Assembly: GCA_004380135.1 (NCBI GenBank)
Contig: QXCR01000014.1
Span: forward strand, 248,001 to 312,000
From: Stemphylium vesicarium
Lineage: Eukaryota > Ascomycota > Dothideomycetes > Pleosporales > Pleosporaceae
Direction: 5' to 3'
Length of the DNA stretch: 64,000 nt
Shown here: one piece after another, positions 1 through 9,623 of the stretch
Position numbering within the stretch: the stretch's first letter is position 1
How the letters are laid out: every line of letters begins with the position of its first letter
The notes under the pieces: model-generated
Databases searched by the model: none
Seen by the model: only the letters and a program-made list of their open reading frames with translations
What the model was told of the DNA's origin: nothing
Made by a program: the position numbers and the translations under genes

Positions 1-2
1 AG

Positions 3-980
3 AGCATCGAGAAGGGTGTCAAGAAGGAGAAATGGGGCCACAAGGTCGACGAAGAAAAGGCACGCGAAGTCTGCTTCAAGGCATCCTGGATCATAAATAT
101 GCTACACGACGGCATCGGCGTCCCACGGGTTGGGATCGAAGGCTTGGCAGGCAGTGAGAATACCACCAAGGCCGTCTTGGATAACGCAAAGGCGAAGGGG
201 TTCACAGACCCTTTCCAGGCGGTCAATAAAATCAACAATGTCGAGCTCAGTTGGACGCTTGGCAAGATAGTCCTCTACGCCTCCAGCGAGGTCCCGCCAC
301 CTTCAGAAGAAGCACTGGCGGTCGGCTTCGGCTCTAATGCCCCCGGCATTCCAACAGACTTCCAATACCCAGGAGGTGTGCCCAAGACCTGGGAGTCGGA
401 TAGCGACTGGCACCGCCTCTTTGTCGAGAACCCGAAACGAATACCAGGCTTCTTCATCATGATTGTAATAATCATTGTCATTTTCTGCCTGATACTGGGC
501 AAAGAGCGGAGAAGCGCAGCTAAGCAGTCGATAAGCAGGCTGTTCAAGAGCAAACAGGGCAAGGACCCTTTGCACCGTCGTCGCGGCCGCGGCTTCCCAG
601 CTAAGCTTTTCGGGCTCGGCGGTTCATCCTCGAACCAACAACCGTACGAGCGCGTGGACTTGGAGGACGGCGAACAAGCCAACGACTTCGAATTAGAAGA
701 AACATATCCCGATTCCAGCGATAACGACCTCTCTGACTCGTCTGAGGAATCCAAGGTCGGACGGACCAGCGGGTGGGCCACGCCTCAGATCAAGACCGAG
801 CCCCCGGGTGCGCCAAGCTATTTTGGTAGCACGGCTGGTGATCTGGTGAGGGAGGGAACGGGCCTGGGTCTCGGCCCGCCCAGTGCGTTTGAGTTGAGTA
901 GGACGGTGAGTCGCGAGAGGATTAAGAGCCGGGCGAGCAGTCCTAAGAGGAAGGGTGGGATGAGTAAACTTGACGAGTAA
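3..980 (+). CDS. YND1: Golgi apyrase (GDA1/CD39 family), 3' part only
   Basis: C-terminal part of a nucleoside di/triphosphatase of the GDA1/CD39 family, truncated by the window edge; the open frame runs from base 3. The NNVELSWTLGK stretch (about 234-266) followed by IVLYASSEV matches the last conserved apyrase region of YND1/ENTPD4-type enzymes. A single hydrophobic segment (FFIMIVIIIVIFCLILG, about 450-500) is followed by a basic stretch and an acidic, serine-rich tail, fitting one C-terminal membrane anchor with a cytosolic tail. In the family the enzyme hydrolyses GDP/UDP released by Golgi glycosylation. The tail ends SKLDE then TAA. No intron is seen in this part. The family is fairly sure; whether it is YND1 rather than another apyrase rests on the C-terminal anchor. 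Confidence 0.82.
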   Translation, partial: SIEKGVKKEKWGHKVDEEKAREVCFKASWIINMLHDGIGVPRVGIEGLAGSENTTKAVLDNAKAKGFTDPFQAVNKINNVELSWTLGKIVLYASSEVPPPSEEALAVGFGSNAPGIPTDFQYPGGVPKTWESDSDWHRLFVENPKRIPGFFIMIVIIIVIFCLILGKERRSAAKQSISRLFKSKQGKDPLHRRRGRGFPAKLFGLGGSSSNQQPYERVDLEDGEQANDFELEETYPDSSDNDLSDSSEESKVGRTSGWATPQIKTEPPGAPSYFGSTAGDLVREGTGLGLGPPSAFELSRTVSRERIKSRASSPKRKGGMSKLDE

Positions 981-1283
981 ACGATGATGAAGGAACATGT
1001 GCATAGATAGACATATGGTGTTTTGCTGGATTTATGGCGGCATGGAGTTTGGGACGATATTTGGGTTCAAGGATAGGGTGTTTCTGCGGTACAAGGGAGA
1101 GTAATGCGTGTAATGCGTATATCCGCCACATGGGCTTTTGCCTTTTTAGCAGTCTGGCAATGACTCCGATTCACCAGATGTTGTCGAGTGTCGACCACTG
1201 ATATCCATATCATTAGATGCCTATTATCATTAGCTATGAGTATTACACATTGCCATCTGCCGTTCTGGTCTTGCCGAATGCAA

Positions 1284-3721
1284 TCATAGGGCATCGAGGA
1301 ACCTGGCTATCCCTTCATGCTCGATCCTCTGCCGTTTCGCCTCTGGAGTCTCTACAGTACTCTCTCCGTTCAGACTCGCCTCCTCGGTGTCCGCCCGTTT
1401 CCTTTTGACATCCTTTTCATCTGACTTTTCCTCCAAATTCTCATCCTCCTTCTTTGGCCAGAAACGATGCTCGAGGCCTGTCTCACAAGCATCCTTGTCT
1501 TTGATCATCTCGTCTGTAATCTCCCGCTCTTCCCGCTCTTTGTCGGTGAGCTCAGGATGAGCCAGTACCAGATTCAACGGCTCGTCGTCGAGCCTGAAGA
1601 ACACCCTCTGGACAAACTTGGCCTTGCCACGATTCCTTGGAAACCTGTACCGGAGTGTGGAGGGGTTGCTGAACGGGAGAAAGCTGCCATAGGTGCCATA
1701 GTCTTGCTTGTCTTCCACTTCCAGCATCTGCCACCGCTCATCTTCGAGGAGGCCGGCGAGTTCGGATTTGCCCCAGTCTTCGTATATCTCGTTTGGTACG
1801 TTTGCGGTGAGCTTTTTGAGGTTCTTGAACTGTGAGGCATAGCGCATCCAGAAGCGACGCCAGCCAATCATTTCGCGCTCCATGAGCACCTTCTCCGCAG
1901 GCGTCGGACGCTTTGCCCCACGGAGCCAGCCCGAGACGCCCGGGACATCGGCGGGATATTGAATAGTTAGTTCGTCGACCATGGAGGCAATAGGCGTCAG
2001 GCTAAAGACTGCCTGGGTCGGGAGGAGGACCTCGCGCCTGTCCGGACCTTCACCAACAAAAGTCTTGGACGGACCAAAGAAAAGGCTACCATCGAGGCCG
2101 GATGAGGGGCAAGTGTTCCCGCGGTCGCCCATGGAGATGCGAATGGGTATATTCAAGCTCCGCAGTTGGGTCACCATGGTCTGTATCCGTGAGAGAATGT
2201 CGGGCTTGGGAAGGAAGGTCCGGTTAGGCTCGAGATTCGCAGGGAAAACATCGCACATCATGCTCTCCCAGGCGAGGACTGGCTTCCAATCACACTTTTG
2301 CGCGAGCCATCGCAGTGCCTCTTGCACTTCAGGCTTGGAGCTTGGGTCGCTCATTGCCTGGTCGTTGGCTTGCTGTGGGGTTTGACCGAAGTGGTTACGC
2401 CGTTGCATGACATTGACGAGATGGAAGGGGTGTAGGGTGATGTTCTGGAGGTTGCGAATGGGCATGATGTTGATGTCGGGGTATTTCTTGGATATAGTCT
2501 GAAGACTCTGGAGTAGGTCTTCAAACGACGCTCCGACACCCTGCACCACGTGGTTTCCCAGCGACATGTGGTCGCGTCGACACAAATCGAATGTCTTGTT
2601 GTCAAAGGCCTCTTCTTCTTCGCGGTGGTGGTGTCCCTGAGTGATCCTGTACGGGATCGGCCCTATGACGTCCCTGTCGCGGCGGTCCTCCATCCACGAA
2701 TAGAGGCCTATCTCAACGTCTTTGATGTGTGACCACTTGGTTGCGTCGGTGGAGAAGAGGGATCGATAGGGTGCGTAGTCGTGGACTCTCAGCTTCGTCA
2801 TGGTCTCGGGGCAGTACTTCTGCACGCCGTCTACGAGACAGCAGACGCGTTGATGTACCTCCCACTCGTTCCACGTACTGTGCACTAGGTTAGCTTGCCG
2901 ATGCGGCTACCAAGCGGTGCAACTTACTGGAAACCGGAGTAGCGCTCTCGTATCGCAAGCGTCTTCAACCTCTTGCAAATGGGAAAGATGGCATTCGCGA
3001 CTGAGCCACCATCTCGTCTCCGCGATATTCTGAAGCCCTGTTTGAAGCGGTAGTCCTGGTATGAGTAGCTGTATTCGATGCGTGAGTGGGCGGTGTAGTC
3101 AGCCCAGTTGGCTACCTCGAGCTCCTCTAGCCGCGTAAACAGCTCCGGGCAGGCGGTGGCCATCATCTTCCACGTCCACGTCTCCTCGGGAGTCCACACA
3201 AAGTCCTTGATTGCTGATATGTCGAGGCTGGTCAGGCAAGGCAGGTTCTCTTCTATCCACTTGAAGTCGTCAATGCTCGCCCAGTGCGACATGGCCAGCT
3301 TGTGGACGTGTCGCCGGTTGGAGTCATTGATGCTCTCCATGAAGCTCATCCACCGGATTATGCCAATACTCCTGTACTTCCAGTCGCCCAGTCTGATGTC
3401 ACGCACGTCGTTCAGTTGTATGGGGTATCTGTAGAGTAGTTGGTTCACTGTCACGCTGTCTGCCATGCCCTTGCACAGGCGCTTCAGGCTCCATGCAGCG
3501 TCGCGGTTCAAGTAGTCCATGACACATTTGAAGATATCGTCGGGCAGTTTCAGCAGCATGCTGGTCTGGCTCGCGGCAGCCTTGGGCTTGGGCTGGTTAA
3601 GCGCATCCAGGGCGGACGGGCTACACTCGCGACTCGGGGTAAAGTCGGGCATTTCGGGTGAGAGATAGTCGACGTCGTGGAAGTTGAAGAGATTCATTAA
3701 GTAACGGTCGTAGCTCATCAA
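1284..3721 (-). CDS. F-box domain protein, two exons
   Basis: Two exons on the minus strand: 3721-2928 and 2877-1284, joined over a 50-bp intron (donor GTAAGT at 2927, acceptor CACAG ending 2878). The splice turns ...SGFQ-stop into ...SGF-HTWNEWEV and gives 795 aa. An F-box-like segment lies at about residues 55-95 (LLKLPDDIFKCVMDYLNRDA), followed by leucine-rich stretches (LTSLDIS, LEELEVANWADY) as in many fungal F-box proteins. The C-terminus is charged (KKEDENLEEKSDEKDVKRKR), possibly a nuclear localisation signal. Such proteins usually act as substrate receptors of SCF ubiquitin ligases; the substrate cannot be told. It is divergently transcribed from RPB8. Confidence 0.82.
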
Positions 3722-4107
3722 GGACGGGTCAGAGGAGGAGCGGCGTGAGGGAGCCAGGGAAGGGGCGGAGACCGGGGCACGGTAGCCCGGTCGAGCAGCA
3801 GCGGACGTGTGGAAGGCACTACCGCGGGCATGTGTGATTCACCTGGCGTGGGCGACGACTTTGTTTTCCTGGGCTACGGCAGATTAGCTAGGGACCGACT
3901 GTTCCAAGGCTGCAGCGGTCAGCGGTCAGCGAGCAAAGTAAGCGTGTCGCATTCCCAGCCTGCGGAGGCCGCTTCGGAGGTAACGATGCCGCCAAGACAT
4001 GCTGCCGCTCTGACCCTCTCCGGCCTTCAGCTTTCTTTCTTCACCCCTCCCGATACCTTCTCTTTCTCCGTCTACGAGACAGTCGCATAGCCCGCGCGCA
4101 TCTCACA
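3722..4107. promoter_or_regulatory. Divergent intergenic promoter region, F-box gene / RPB8
   Basis: 386 bp between two divergent start codons. The half next to RPB8 is pyrimidine-rich (CTTTCTTTCTTCACCCCTCCC near 4030), as is common upstream of fungal housekeeping starts. No gene or clear TATA box is seen. Confidence 0.5.
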
Positions 4108-4602
4108 ATGGCCGACGCTCAGGTCTTCGAAGAGACGTTCAACATAACGTCCATCAACAATGAAAAGTACGACCGCGTCTCCCGTATCTACGGCACCTCG
4201 ACCGACAGCCAAATCACCATGACTCTCGACATAAACCACGAGCTGTTTCCCGTCACCACTGGCGAGAGCATCAACCTGGTGCTGGCTACAACACTAGCCC
4301 TCGACGGCAGCACCAAGGGCGAGAACGACACAATGTGGAGGAACGTGGGCAGGCAGGGAGTGACAACACTGGCCGACATGTACGACTACGTCTGCTATGG
4401 CAAAAACTACCGCATGGAGGGAGGTGACGGAGACACCATGTGAGTGTTGCCAGGACAAGACGGCGCGACTGAACAGCCACTGACCACAGGCAGAAAATAC
4501 TTTGCCAGTTTCGGCGGGCTTTTGCTGTACATGGAGGGGCCCCACCGCAAGCTCAGCGGGCTGAAGATAGACGATATTTACATGCTTGTCAAGCATTCAT
4601 AG
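4108..4602 (+). CDS. RPB8: RNA polymerase I/II/III subunit RPABC3 (Rpb8)
   Basis: Two exons, 4108-4439 and 4494-4602, with a 54-bp intron (GTGAGT ... GGCAG). The spliced product is 146 aa, the same length as yeast Rpb8. The start MADAQVFEETFNITSIN and the end KYFASFGGLLLYMEGPHRKL are strongly diagnostic: the family ends in an aromatic/Gly-rich strand of the form SFGGLLM-MEG. It is a small OB-fold-like subunit shared by all three nuclear RNA polymerases. The acceptor after GGCAG was preferred to the earlier ACAG because only it restores the conserved IKYFASFGG frame. Convergent with the Nudix gene, 175 bp apart. Confidence 0.96.
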
Positions 4603-4777
4603 GCGGCGCGCCGTTACGTATACTGCAAGACAAGAACGGAAGCATAAACAGGCGTTTTGATGGCATGTGTGGTGGTATTGGTACCATTTGGTCTGAAAGT
4701 TTGGCAAGGCGTCTGGATACCCCCAAGCAGCTCTGAGATGCACCCTCAGCTCCTGCGAGAGAATCTCATGTATTCTC

Positions 4778-5722
4778 CTATAGTGTAGGGAATTCAAGTT
4801 TCCTATGCAGTCGGCTGACAATTTCGATGTAATCTCTCTCCTTCTCCGTTGTCAGGATGCCGTGTCGAACAAAAAAGTCGAGCACGACCAGAGAGCAGTT
4901 CGGTTTGAACTCTCCATTCCGCATAGCCTCCTGCACCTCTTCTACCGACAATAGGTAAAACTCTTCGACCTCATCATCGCCGGGCTTCGGCATCGTGTCC
5001 TCGGGAAGCTCGAGATCGTAGACGTACTGAACCTCGGGCTGCATCAGGTTTGTTTCTCCCCCCGCCCTCTCGTCCCGGACGTACCAATACGTGACTGTGC
5101 CGCACGCCTTTGCATTCTTTCGTACGAGCTCTTCTGGTAGCGAGGCCTCCTCTCCACATTCCCTGACCAAGCTTTCAAACGGGCTCTCACCCGACGCGAT
5201 GCCACCAGCGACAGCGTTGTCCAGCATGCCGCCATATGTCTGCTTTGACCGCGCCCTTCTCGGTGTCCATATCTTGAGCTCCCCGTCCTTGCGCGTAAAC
5301 GCGGTGAGGTGTACACCGTATGTGATGACACCAAACAGCGGACTAGCACTTCTCTCGACGTTGAAGAGCAGCTCCTTTCCCATGCCATATACAGCATACA
5401 GCTCTCCCCTCCACTTGTCCAGCACCTTGAAGTGTCCTGTCTCACGCATTGCCAGCAATGTCGTCTCTACCACTCTCGACCGCTCCTCGGCGTTGGAACC
5501 GGCTGCGAGATACAGAATGCGCGCGTCGTCGTCGATTTCCCAATTTGGCACTCCGCGGAAAAGCTCAACAACCGACGGCAACATGTAACCGAGTGCATAG
5601 TTGTAGCCAGTGACGCGCAACTGGTAGTACGTGTTTATGGAAGCGAGGTATGTCTCTGAATTGACGTCGGGGTACGGAAAGCTGTCGCATTGCTTCACGA
5701 GGTCGAGGTTTGTGAGAGTCAT
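4778..5722 (-). CDS. DUF4743 / Nudix hydrolase (thiamine-pyrophosphokinase-related)
   Basis: Single-exon protein of 314 aa. The N-terminal half (TNLDLVKQCDSFPYP...) resembles the DUF4743 region found before the Nudix domain in fungal and plant proteins sometimes named thiamine pyrophosphokinase-related. A Nudix box is visible at about residues 170-195: G-x5-E, then RECGEEASL, which keeps the catalytic REx2EE core while the usual final Gly is Ser. Family members hydrolyse nucleoside diphosphate-linked compounds; for this subfamily, damaged (oxidised) thiamine diphosphates have been reported as substrates, so a metabolite-repair role is likely but inferred. Start ATG at 5722 agrees with the conserved N-terminus. 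Confidence 0.85.
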   Translation of the reverse strand: MTLTNLDLVKQCDSFPYPDVNSETYLASINTYYQLRVTGYNYALGYMLPSVVELFRGVPNWEIDDDARILYLAAGSNAEERSRVVETTLLAMRETGHFKVLDKWRGELYAVYGMGKELLFNVERSASPLFGVITYGVHLTAFTRKDGELKIWTPRRARSKQTYGGMLDNAVAGGIASGESPFESLVRECGEEASLPEELVRKNAKACGTVTYWYVRDERAGGETNLMQPEVQYVYDLELPEDTMPKPGDDEVEEFYLLSVEEVQEAMRNGEFKPNCSLVVLDFFVRHGILTTEKERDYIEIVSRLHRKLEFPTL

Positions 5723-6113
5723 TTTGGATGTAAAAGGCGTTCACAGTTTGCGCGAGGGAGAGAAGGGGTGATTGTTGCGGTTTCCGTAGTACTGGTAGCA
5801 GTCGGGATGATTGCAAGCTGCGTCATGTGCTAACCTTTAGGAGAACTGGTGGGGGCGGGGCACTGAATCAGGCAACAGCTTTCGTAAGCTCCTGTCTTGT
5901 CACGACTGGCAGGCTTCGATGCCACCTCGCGTATATAGTCAAAGTATGTTGTCAATTTCCATAGGCTACAGATTTTGTAATGTGGCTGGAATCATGCGTG
6001 TCATGCCCATAGAGGGTTGCCTTGAGCTAGCAATAACGGGCAGATTCTTAAGTGCATCCCATGCACGTTCCCTCCTCGCATCAACAGCCAAAGAACTTTG
6101 AAGCACACAGACC
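5723..6113. promoter_or_regulatory. Divergent intergenic region, Nudix gene / TRM12
   Basis: 391 bp between divergent starts. I see no gene, no strong repeat and no clear core promoter element. Confidence 0.4.
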
Positions 6114-7886
6114 ATGGGCAGTGACACGATCAGTCAAGAATCGGAGGAGCATGGTGCAAGAGTAGTTTTCCTCGTCCCGAAGCATCATGTCAAAACTGTG
6201 AAATCAGCCCTGGAGCGGGCTGGCCAGCTCGACCGAAGCAGCAAGATCGTGCCGGAAGCTCGACCAGAAAGTAGGCATGGTACGACACCTCCACGGCAGA
6301 CAGGGTCCCCAGAAATGCAGGCGAATATCAACAACAGCCTAGAGACGCCAACCCAGGACGGCATCAAATTCCCGCGATTAGTGTGCGACTTTGTCAGAGG
6401 GGAATATGTCGAGTCTTCCAGGAAGCACGAGAGGTCTCCAACCGACGAGCACATGCATCAGCCACGCATGCGCATTCCAACAACCATCTCCTATCCCCCA
6501 GGCATTGATGAGACAAGCGCGGACCTGATCGAAGAAAGTGGCTACGAATTCAAATCTGCATTGCTCCGAGATCTCGGCTTGGATCAGCTTTTCCAAGACA
6601 TCGCGTTAGCACACCACACTGCTGCTGCTAGTTTCTCAAAGTCACCTTTCATCAAAAGTCCGGTTCACAAAGCGTTGTATGAAGCTCTCTCATCGCTACA
6701 ACAATCCCTGCTTGGAGACTTGGATCTCACACCTGAAGCACTAGTCTCTGCTTTCCCGGATGGGTACTCGGTATACAAGCCTATGCTCCTGCTTCCAAAT
6801 AATGCCTTTTCGTCTTCACAATGGAAAGCGTTATTTTCAAACCAGACAGCATTTCCAAAAGTGCTGGAGCCAGTCTGGAAGCGCATTTCAGAAGTAGTGG
6901 GTGCAACACATGTCGCCGTCAACTCACCTATCCCGCCTGCGACCGAGGCCGCATCCCCTGTGAATGGAGAGGCAGGCTATAGCCAGGGGAATATACTCCG
7001 AAGTCCGGTCAATCTCACACCAGTATATGGCGACTTTGGGCCACATCCCACGCCCAGAACCACATCCTCTCCCACTGTCGATGATTTCGAACAAGCTCTG
7101 TGGGTTGAGACCAAGCAAAATGGCATATGGCAGATCTGGGCGCCTCTCTACACAATGTTCAGTCGTGGAAACATTCGTGAAAAGACCAGGATACTGAATC
7201 TACCTTCCGTCACCAACGACTTTGACGTGCCCTCGGCGGCAGTGGATCTTTACGCGGGTATAGGCTATTTTGCTTTCTCGTATAAGAAAAGCGGAGAGAA
7301 TCGCAAGCACGGGATTCAAAGGTTGATGTGTTGGGAGCTCAATCCCTGGTCCGTCGAAGGTCTACGTCGAGGTGCAGAGAAGAACGGATGGACATGTAAG
7401 ATAATCCAGGGAGAGGATCTCTCGCGCCTGCAAACGATGGACACGGGTGCTCAGGGTCGTATGAGCCCACCATTGCCAAGCGATACTGACCTGCAGGATG
7501 TGGACTTTTGGGTGTTCCAAGCCAGCAATGAGGGCGCCAGGTCAGACTATGCGTCAATGTCTACAATATGGGGCGATTGCCACAGGTGGCCAATTCGTCA
7601 TATCAACCTAGGCTTGCTTCCAACATCCAGGCTATCCTGGAATGTTGCTGTGGACATGTTGGACGAACAACGTGGTGGATGGATCCATGTCCACGAGAAC
7701 ATTGGTATCAGAGACATCAAGTCGAAGACCACAGAAATAGAAGAGAAGATTCAGAATCTGGCCAACGCTCACAATGTCTCGGCAGTTGGGAAACGGGCAA
7801 AGGTAGAGCATGTTGAGTGGGTGAAGATGTACGCACCAGGTGTGGTACACTGCGTACTAGATGTGCATGTTAGTGGAGCGCTGTAG
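6114..7886 (+). CDS. TRM12: tRNA wybutosine-synthesising protein 2 (TYW2/Trm12)
   Basis: Single exon, 590 aa. The C-terminal half has a class I methyltransferase-like fold: motif I AVDLYAGIGYFAFSY (about residues 375-390), then CWELNPWSVEGLRRGAEKNGW (about 404-425), typical of Trm5/TYW2 enzymes. TYW2 transfers the alpha-amino-alpha-carboxypropyl group of S-adenosylmethionine to the tricyclic base at position 37 of tRNA-Phe during wybutosine synthesis. The N-terminal half (SYPPGIDETSADLIEESGYEFK) carries the family-specific domain. A long weakly conserved linker near residues 265-320 makes it larger than the yeast protein. ATG 6114 is the first in-frame Met and precedes conserved sequence. Confidence 0.9.
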   Translation: MGSDTISQESEEHGARVVFLVPKHHVKTVKSALERAGQLDRSSKIVPEARPESRHGTTPPRQTGSPEMQANINNSLETPTQDGIKFPRLVCDFVRGEYVESSRKHERSPTDEHMHQPRMRIPTTISYPPGIDETSADLIEESGYEFKSALLRDLGLDQLFQDIALAHHTAAASFSKSPFIKSPVHKALYEALSSLQQSLLGDLDLTPEALVSAFPDGYSVYKPMLLLPNNAFSSSQWKALFSNQTAFPKVLEPVWKRISEVVGATHVAVNSPIPPATEAASPVNGEAGYSQGNILRSPVNLTPVYGDFGPHPTPRTTSSPTVDDFEQALWVETKQNGIWQIWAPLYTMFSRGNIREKTRILNLPSVTNDFDVPSAAVDLYAGIGYFAFSYKKSGENRKHGIQRLMCWELNPWSVEGLRRGAEKNGWTCKIIQGEDLSRLQTMDTGAQGRMSPPLPSDTDLQDVDFWVFQASNEGARSDYASMSTIWGDCHRWPIRHINLGLLPTSRLSWNVAVDMLDEQRGGWIHVHENIGIRDIKSKTTEIEEKIQNLANAHNVSAVGKRAKVEHVEWVKMYAPGVVHCVLDVHVSGAL

Positions 7887-8560
7887 TTTGGCAGATCACT
7901 TGGCGCTTTTTGCATGATACTGCCACACTACTGCGTAATGCCGCTTTAGCGGCAGTCCTTATCACTTGGCTCGTTATATTCCCCGCGTAGTCAACTCAAT
8001 CCAGAGCCAGGTCGACGTACGATCCCAAAAGAAGAAACTGCTTGACTCTAGCCTTGACATGATGTGCATGAAAAATGTTGACCATGCTTTCAGGCAGAAT
8101 TGATTCGGATTTGGGGTGCATGCCGCGAGCTTGACGATCCTGCTGGTAAACAGGCTGTCGCGGGGTGCTGTTACCTAGGCAATTTTTTCTGCAAAACAGT
8201 GGATATATCACTAGACATGTTGACATGTAAAAGTGACATGGTGTGTGGGGTGTAGTGATACGCGCCGTGTATCTAGAGAGGAAGAGATCATCAACGTATC
8301 TGGGGCGAAGCTCATGCAAGCATCACAGCCTGTTGCTGGAAGAGGTCTCCGGTATCGGATGACAACTTCAGCGGCGGTGATTTGACAGGGCTGGAAGGAG
8401 AGTGAGGCGCTCCTGGAGTGACTGCCGTGTGCAAGGTACATGGTGTATTGGCAAATCCTTTGAACGCTCTGGCGGTACTGGCGAGAAGCGCGTTCCGTGC
8501 GGATCCGAGCAGAGACGACGAGGCATCTTCTGCCCATGGTTTCGGTGGCGATACACCGCC

Positions 8561-8590
8561 TGTTGTTGTTGTTGTTGTTGTTGTTGTTGT
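8561..8590. repeat. (TGT)10 trinucleotide microsatellite
   Basis: Ten uninterrupted TGT units read directly in the sequence; (ACA)n on the other strand. It lies in a non-coding gap. It is the undamaged counterpart, by unit type, of the (ATT)n array in the RIP-mutated half. Confidence 0.95.
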
Positions 8591-9020
8591 CGTGGCGGTA
8601 AATGGGTGAGGCTGCCACGGATGCGTGACTGGTGATGGCGATATGAATGTGACGCCGCTGGTGCATCAGGCCATGTGGTTTGGTTTGGTGATAGACATCT
8701 GAATACGTATCCGTCATGGGGGGTAGTCTCGATGTGGTACCTGGCAGGGAGTGCCTGTGCATTCCAATTGGACCCCAAGGGTAGCCCTTACCGCATCCGC
8801 TGATAGGCAGGCGCGGATGTAATCAGGCAGCGCACAACTTGTTGATATCGTGAGTGCGGCCTCGCCTGTGCCGGCCTGTCATGAGGAGGCCGAGCCTTGC
8901 ACCAAGACGTTTTGGAGGGACATGCATGAGAGGGCCTGGGGTACCCCGGGAGATCAGCAGCCGTAGTCGTCGATGGGCTGACGGCGCGGCATGAATCATT
9001 ATGATGGGGTAGTGGGTGGG

Positions 9021-9056
9021 TGAGTGAGTGAGGGAGGGAGGCAGGGAGGGAGGGAC
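9021..9056 (+). repeat. G-rich GAGT/GGGA tandem tract
   Basis: GAGTGAGTGAGG followed by GGGAGGGAGG, C, AGGGAGGGAGGG: more than four runs of three G with one-base spacers, so the plus strand could form a G-quadruplex. Upstream of the LST4-like gene. Confidence 0.8.
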
Positions 9057-9576
9057 ACCTGCTGAGAGGACCATGGCAGCGGCAGGCGAGCGATGTGCAG
9101 ACCCAGGCAGCGGTCGAACGATATCGAGATTTCGAGATATCTCGGGTGGAGCCCGGTGGAGGGTTGACGTGCAGATATGATGCGCGTGTTGGGTCGATCG
9201 GCTTCACGATACCTAGGTAGTCGGCCTCTGCCTCTCACCGCCCTTCCATAACTAAGCAAGCTAAGCGCGCAGGACTGGCAGGCAGAGCCACTACAGCGCG
9301 CGCGCTCCCCTCACTTGCACGCGACACGCTTCCCTCTTAGCTGGAGCCTCCACCGCCGACCCTCAGTGCCCACAACGTCCTGTTGCCTCGCAAGCAACCG
9401 TGCACACCCACGGCCGTCTTGTGACATCACCTGCCCGACACCTTCACAGGCCTCACGCTGCGTACCCCACATAGAACAGCAAACCGGCGCTGCCATGGGT
9501 CTTCCAGGACGCCGTACTGCTCGAGCCCGCCAAAACCACGACGGCTCCCTCGCCTACTGCTAAGGCCACGAGCGCG

Positions 9577-9623
9577 CTCTCAGCTCTCAGCTCTCAGCTC
9601 TCATGGAGGAATGCGCGAAATGA
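9577..9623 (+). promoter_or_regulatory. Tandem CAGCTCT units and overlapping short uORF at the LST4-like start
   Basis: The 7-bp unit CAGCTCT is repeated about four times up to 9602. The next ATG (9603) opens a six-codon frame that ends in TGA at 9621-9623. Its stop overlaps the second in-frame Met of the main ORF (ATGATC at 9620) and spans the first (ATG 9611). This ATGA arrangement could let the uORF modulate which Met is used; that is an inference. Confidence 0.5.

Larger units (their letters stand above)
7887..9610. other. Long intergenic/5' leader region upstream of the LST4-like gene
   Basis: About 1.7 kb with no convincing gene. Open frames here are low-complexity or on the wrong side of repeats. 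It contains a (TGT)n microsatellite, a G-rich tract and tandem CAGCTCT units just before the next start. The stretch is probably the promoter plus long 5' leader of the following gene. Confidence 0.5.

Noticed and set aside
1981..2385. Plus-strand 134-aa ORF within the F-box gene
   Set aside because: Shadow of the long minus-strand exon, which is supported by an exact splice to the F-box exon.
8211..8778. Minus-strand ORFs of 136-183 aa around the (TGT)n array
   Set aside because: Overlapping frames created by the poly-Asn/poly-Gln reading of the microsatellite; no domains, no consistent start or codon texture.
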